Source of the DNA: Panonychus citri
Taxonomy: Eukaryota; Arthropoda; Arachnida; Trombidiformes; Tetranychidae
NCBI RefSeq assembly: GCF_014898815.1
Contig: NW_026515514.1
Location: 1-64,000, forward strand
Length of the DNA: 64,000 nucleotides
Direction of reading: 5' to 3'
The translations under genes were made by a program, and so were the position numbers. Below the pieces are notes generated by a model. The model worked only from the letters and a program-made list of their open reading frames with translations, was not told the origin of the DNA and did no database searches. This document shows, one piece after another, positions 60,440 through 64,000 of the stretch (the stretch's first letter is position 1; every line of letters begins with the position of its first letter).

Positions 60440-63014
60440 CAACCCGTCATTTAATCAGCAGAACCAAAGTTTCAACTATAATCAAAATAATAATCAACAA
60501 AATAATCAAAGAAACAATAACCAGCCACCATATCAAAGAAACTACAATAATCAACAATATAACCAGTTGTCGTATCGACCATTTAATCAACCAAACTACA
60601 ACCATAACTACAATAACGGATGGGCTCAAACGGGTCCAAGATACAACCAAAATAACTATAATACAAATTACCGAGAACAACATCAAGGTTGGCAAGGTAA
60701 TCAGGCAAGCCAAAGGGCTGCCCCAGTCGGAGGTGAACAGAATCCCAACTCTAACAACCCAAACCAACAAGGACTACCAAATGATACTGCATTGATTTCA
60801 CTCCAGGTCGAAGGAAACGGGAGGCGGAGCAACATGCTCTACAAAGAGATGATCATTGAAGGTATTCAAATGTCAGCAGTGGTGGACACGGGTTCGATGG
60901 CAACTGTAATTGACTTGAAATTGGCCGAGAAAATTGGCAAACCAATTAACAAGGACTGCGGACGTAAAATCACCTCTGTCACTGGACCCATTCCAATTGT
61001 TGGCGAAATTGCAACGACCATCACTACAACAAATTCATGTAACCCTGGAATACTCGTGTACGCTCTCGTGGTGAAGGATTTCACCTTTGATCTATTGCTG
61101 GGAAATGATTTCAATAAATTGGCAGGACTGAAGATCGATTGGACGGACGGAACATGTGATTTCGGAAGGTTAAAAGATGAGGCCCAACCGGTATGCGGTT
61201 GTGTAATGGAACCTTTCTATCCGATAAGATTGATAAGTCTAGATAGACACATTTTGCCACCAGGAGGCACTAAGATAATCAAGGCTATGCTAGCTGATCA
61301 CGATGATAACACTTTCAAGTGGGGGAAGCTCTATGAAATGAGTCAAGTCAAGGATGAGTATGGACTGGAAGTGAGAGACAAAATTCTCAGATTTGAGAAC
61401 GGGAAATCGGAAGTGACCATGACAAATACCAGTAACATCACAAGAACTGTACCTATCGGTTTATGCTTAGCAGGAGTTACCGCTTACGACCACTATGAGG
61501 AAGAGGTCGCTTTCTCCATTCACGAGAAGGAGGAGGAAAATCTAACTGAGGAAACGATAAAGGAAATCAACTTCGGCGATGGAAAAATAAATGTTGGAGC
61601 TGAATTATCGGAGCAGGAGACACGAAATTTGGTTAATGTACTCAAAAATTATGAAAAAGTTTTCGCTTACGACAAGAAGGACATTGGTAAATGTAACATG
61701 GCTGAATTCTCACTCCAATTGACGGACAATCGACCAATACACATGTCTCCATACAGATACTCACTTTCACAACGCCAAGAAATACAGAAACAAGTCAGTG
61801 AGCTATTAGAACTTGGAATTATCTCACATAGTCGAAGTCCATATGCTTTTCCAGTTGTACTTGTAAGCAAATCAGATGGAAGCGCTCGAATGTGCGTGGA
61901 TTTTAGGGCATTGAACCAAATCATTCGTCAAGATTCATATCCGTTACCATCTATTGAGGATATCCTTTCCTATTTACAAGGTTCAAAATACTTCGCAACT
62001 ATTGACCTAAATTGCGGGTTTTGGCAAATTCCCGTAAGAGAACAGGATCGACACATTCTATCATTTACCACCCAGGACTCATTATACTGCTTCAATTATC
62101 TGCCGTTTGGACTCTCTGTGGCACCCTCCTTTTTCCAGCGAGTTCTAGATACTGTTTTATCAGGGCTAAAATACTCGGACTGTTTCTGTTATATCGACGA
62201 TATCGTAGTGTTTGGACCAACGATGGAATCATTTCTACTAAGGCTAGATCGAGTACTAATGAGATTGGCCGAAGCGGGACTAACGATTAAACCTAGCAAG
62301 TGTATTTTTGCTGTCAACAAGGTAGCCTACTTAGGTCATAGAATCGATGCCAGCGGCATAAAAATGGACCCCGATAAAATCAAAGGCATTAGCCATCTGA
62401 AGCAACCAAGAAACATAACCGAACTAAGGAGATTCCTCGGCTGTAGCGGTTACTACCGAAGGTTCATCAAAAACTACTCTATTGTTGCTAGACCATTAAC
62501 ACAACTATTGCGGAAGGAACAACCTTTCATCTGGGATGAAAATCAGGAGAGAGCTTTCAATGAGATTAAAAGAGCGTTAACCGAATATCCCGTACTCACC
62601 CACTATGACCCAAAGAAGCCAGTAGAGCTCAGAGCTGATGCAAGTGGGTATGGCCTTGGAGCAATCCTGCTTCATAACGACAATGGAGTACATCACCCAA
62701 TAAGCTACGCTAGCAGATTGTTGAACAAAGCCGAACTAAATTACTCGACGACTGAGAAGGAATGCCTTGCCATCGTTTGGGCTGTTGAAAAGTACCGCAC
62801 GTACCTTTGTGGACGAAGTTTTACGGTCGCAACAGACCATTGTGCCCTCTGTTGGTTACGATCGAAGAAGACTCTACCCTCCCGTTTAGCTAAATGGTCA
62901 CTACAATTGCAGCCATATGACATGACGATAGTTTACAAGAGTGGTAAATTACACAAAGATGTTGACTGTATCTCCAGAGCGCCAGTTGAGCATGAAGCAA
63001 ACGCAAGGAACTAG
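60360..63014 (+). CDS. pol: Gypsy pol: protease, reverse transcriptase, RNase H
   Basis: Open for 884 codons in the +1 frame relative to gag, so expression would need a frameshift in the overlap 60360-60439, or this copy has an indel. Order: Asn/Gln-rich linker (28-115), aspartic protease with DTGS at 176-179 and LLGNDF, reverse transcriptase with LPFGLSVAPSFFQR and YIDD at 611-614, then RNase H with ELRADASGYGLGAILL, TEKECLAIVWAVEKYR and TDHCAL. It ends with TAG 63012-63014 shortly after DCISRAP, before integrase. Confidence 0.93.
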   Translation: MERWDIKLIIVTSTEEINRKNRYRPNNNPSFNQQNQSFNYNQNNNQQNNQRNNNQPPYQRNYNNQQYNQLSYRPFNQPNYNHNYNNGWAQTGPRYNQNNYNTNYREQHQGWQGNQASQRAAPVGGEQNPNSNNPNQQGLPNDTALISLQVEGNGRRSNMLYKEMIIEGIQMSAVVDTGSMATVIDLKLAEKIGKPINKDCGRKITSVTGPIPIVGEIATTITTTNSCNPGILVYALVVKDFTFDLLLGNDFNKLAGLKIDWTDGTCDFGRLKDEAQPVCGCVMEPFYPIRLISLDRHILPPGGTKIIKAMLADHDDNTFKWGKLYEMSQVKDEYGLEVRDKILRFENGKSEVTMTNTSNITRTVPIGLCLAGVTAYDHYEEEVAFSIHEKEEENLTEETIKEINFGDGKINVGAELSEQETRNLVNVLKNYEKVFAYDKKDIGKCNMAEFSLQLTDNRPIHMSPYRYSLSQRQEIQKQVSELLELGIISHSRSPYAFPVVLVSKSDGSARMCVDFRALNQIIRQDSYPLPSIEDILSYLQGSKYFATIDLNCGFWQIPVREQDRHILSFTTQDSLYCFNYLPFGLSVAPSFFQRVLDTVLSGLKYSDCFCYIDDIVVFGPTMESFLLRLDRVLMRLAEAGLTIKPSKCIFAVNKVAYLGHRIDASGIKMDPDKIKGISHLKQPRNITELRRFLGCSGYYRRFIKNYSIVARPLTQLLRKEQPFIWDENQERAFNEIKRALTEYPVLTHYDPKKPVELRADASGYGLGAILLHNDNGVHHPISYASRLLNKAELNYSTTEKECLAIVWAVEKYRTYLCGRSFTVATDHCALCWLRSKKTLPSRLAKWSLQLQPYDMTIVYKSGKLHKDVDCISRAPVEHEANARN

Positions 63015-64000
63015 AAGATTATCTTCTGCTCATTGACGAAGAGATAAATCTACCCGAGTTGAAAGAATGGCAGAGGAAGGATAAACACTGGAAACCAATA
63101 ATAAAAATGGTAGAGGAGATTGATTCGCTAAGCCCGGAAGAGTACGCCACTATCCGAGAGTACACTATAGTCGGAGGAATCCTCTACAAAAGGACTAAAT
63201 ACAATAATAAGATTGCTTTGAGTCTGTGCGTCCCAGAAAAATATATTGAAGATATACTTTACTCTTGTCACGATGATCCAACGAGTGGAGGCCATCTGGG
63301 AGTGAAGAAAACACTGAGTAAAATACAGAACCGTTACTATTGGCCCGAGTTTGAGGAGCACACCTATCATTACGTTACTTCTTGTCGAGATTGTCAGACC
63401 AAGAAGCAGCCAACTCAACTAAAAGCGGGTTTATTAAATCCGATTGCCGTCGGAGGACCATGGGAATTGGTGGGGATGGACATACTTGGGCCCTTCCCGC
63501 TGTCAGAGTCAGGAAACAAATACATAATAGTGGGAACCGATTACCTGACTCGATATGTTGAAATAGGAGCCTTACCTTTGGCTGATGCTTGGCAAACAGC
63601 GAAATTTTTCGTGAATGATATTCTGTGTCGCCACGGTGCCGTTGATAAAGTGCTAACAGACAGAGGACGAAACTTCACCTCAGCACTTATGAAAAATATC
63701 TTCTTGATTACTCGGACACAACACGTGAAGACCACAGCTTACCATCCCCAATGCAATGGACTAGTCGAACGATTTAACAAAACATTAGCCACTATGATCT
63801 CAATGTATGTTAGTCAGACCCAGAAAGATTGGGATCGATCACTCAAGCCAATCCAATTTGCTTATAACACCTCAGTTCAGGCAACGACAAATTTCACACC
63901 ATTCTTCTTGGTTCATGGAAGAGAGGCAAGGTTGCCTTGTGACTCAGTATGCAAATTACCTTCCACGGGAATCCAAGATGTCGATCAGTATTGTGCCACT
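63014..64000 (+). pseudogene. Gypsy integrase, one frame away from RT-RNase H and cut by the window
   Basis: Open in the frame starting at 63014, which is -1 relative to upstream pol. It has an HHCC-like zinc finger (CHDDPTSGGHLG to TSCRDCQ) and a DDE core: D in VGMDILGPF, D in VLTDRGRNF, E in HPQCNGLVERFNK. It lacks its own start, so it was once continuous with pol. A one-base indel near 63000 is the simplest explanation. The sequence continues past the window edge. Confidence 0.85.

Larger units (their letters stand above)
57282..64000 (+). mobile_element. Ty3/gypsy LTR retrotransposon, truncated by the window end
   Basis: Contains a presumptive 5' LTR and leader from about 57282 (TGTGAGGGG), gag, and pol with protease, RT, RNase H and integrase in gypsy order. 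The base composition of the coding part is clearly less AT-rich than the host genes. The 3' LTR is outside the window, so LTR limits and target duplication cannot be fixed. It lies antisense to the acyltransferase gene. A frame break between RNase H and integrase suggests this copy is not fully functional. Confidence 0.85.

Noticed and set aside
1..64000. CRISPR arrays, operons or prokaryotic signals
   Set aside because: The sequence is a spliced eukaryotic genome. The only regular short repeats are microsatellites.

Overview
The window is AT-rich nuclear DNA from an arthropod, most likely a chelicerate and probably an acariform mite (inference). It has spliced genes with many introns under 100 bp beside a few multi-kilobase introns. 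It encodes an octopamine-beta-type receptor, a DIP/lachesin immunoglobulin protein and a pasilla/NOVA orthologue, and it has abundant (AG)n/(CT)n microsatellites. Exon coordinates were set by eye from reading frame, GT/AG junctions, phase and family alignment. No transcript evidence was available.

Left third (1-28.8 kb): the last two exons of an amine GPCR (+), then six exons of a three-Ig, GPI-anchored cell-adhesion protein of the DIP/lachesin type (+) spread over 24 kb. The 13-kb intron before its last Ig exon holds the most unusual object here. This is a 3.18-kb unit (16382-19560) with 70-bp terminal inverted repeats (66/70 identical). It carries three tightly packed, non-host-like genes: a decayed IAP (two BIRs plus RING), an opposite-strand protein resembling one half of a TATA-binding-protein saddle, and a protein with a MyD88-like death-domain signature. 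Each is damaged or rearranged. TATA-plus-TCAGT promoters precede two of them, and a SINE-like, tRNA-headed insertion sits near the right end. A ~185-bp direct repeat flanks the whole unit. I read it as a captured viral or transposon cargo island; that is inference.

Middle (28.8-45 kb): an orphan small ORF; a single-exon four-TM tetraspanin-like protein without a large extracellular loop (-); a TATA-driven secreted Cys-rich protein (+); vezatin in eight exons (-), divergent from NPRL2 in five exons (+); and a pasilla/NOVA three-KH splicing regulator in three coding exons (-). NPRL2 and pasilla converge, with poly(A) signals about 50 bp apart.

Right third (45-64 kb): AP-3 complex delta subunit (-). 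It has two same-length, same-phase candidate mutually exclusive exons (48432-48505 and 48936-49009) and lacks the C-terminal ear. Then come Rab23 in six exons (+) with a CAAX end, and the 3' exons of an NRF-6-like acyltransferase-3 membrane protein (-). From about 57282 to the window edge lies a Ty3/gypsy LTR retrotransposon (+) with promoter/leader, gag, pol (protease, reverse transcriptase, RNase H) and, one frame off, integrase cut by the window end.

The genes do not form an operon-like unit. They are independent eukaryotic transcription units, several of them trafficking or signalling proteins (AP-3 delta, Rab23, NPRL2, vezatin).
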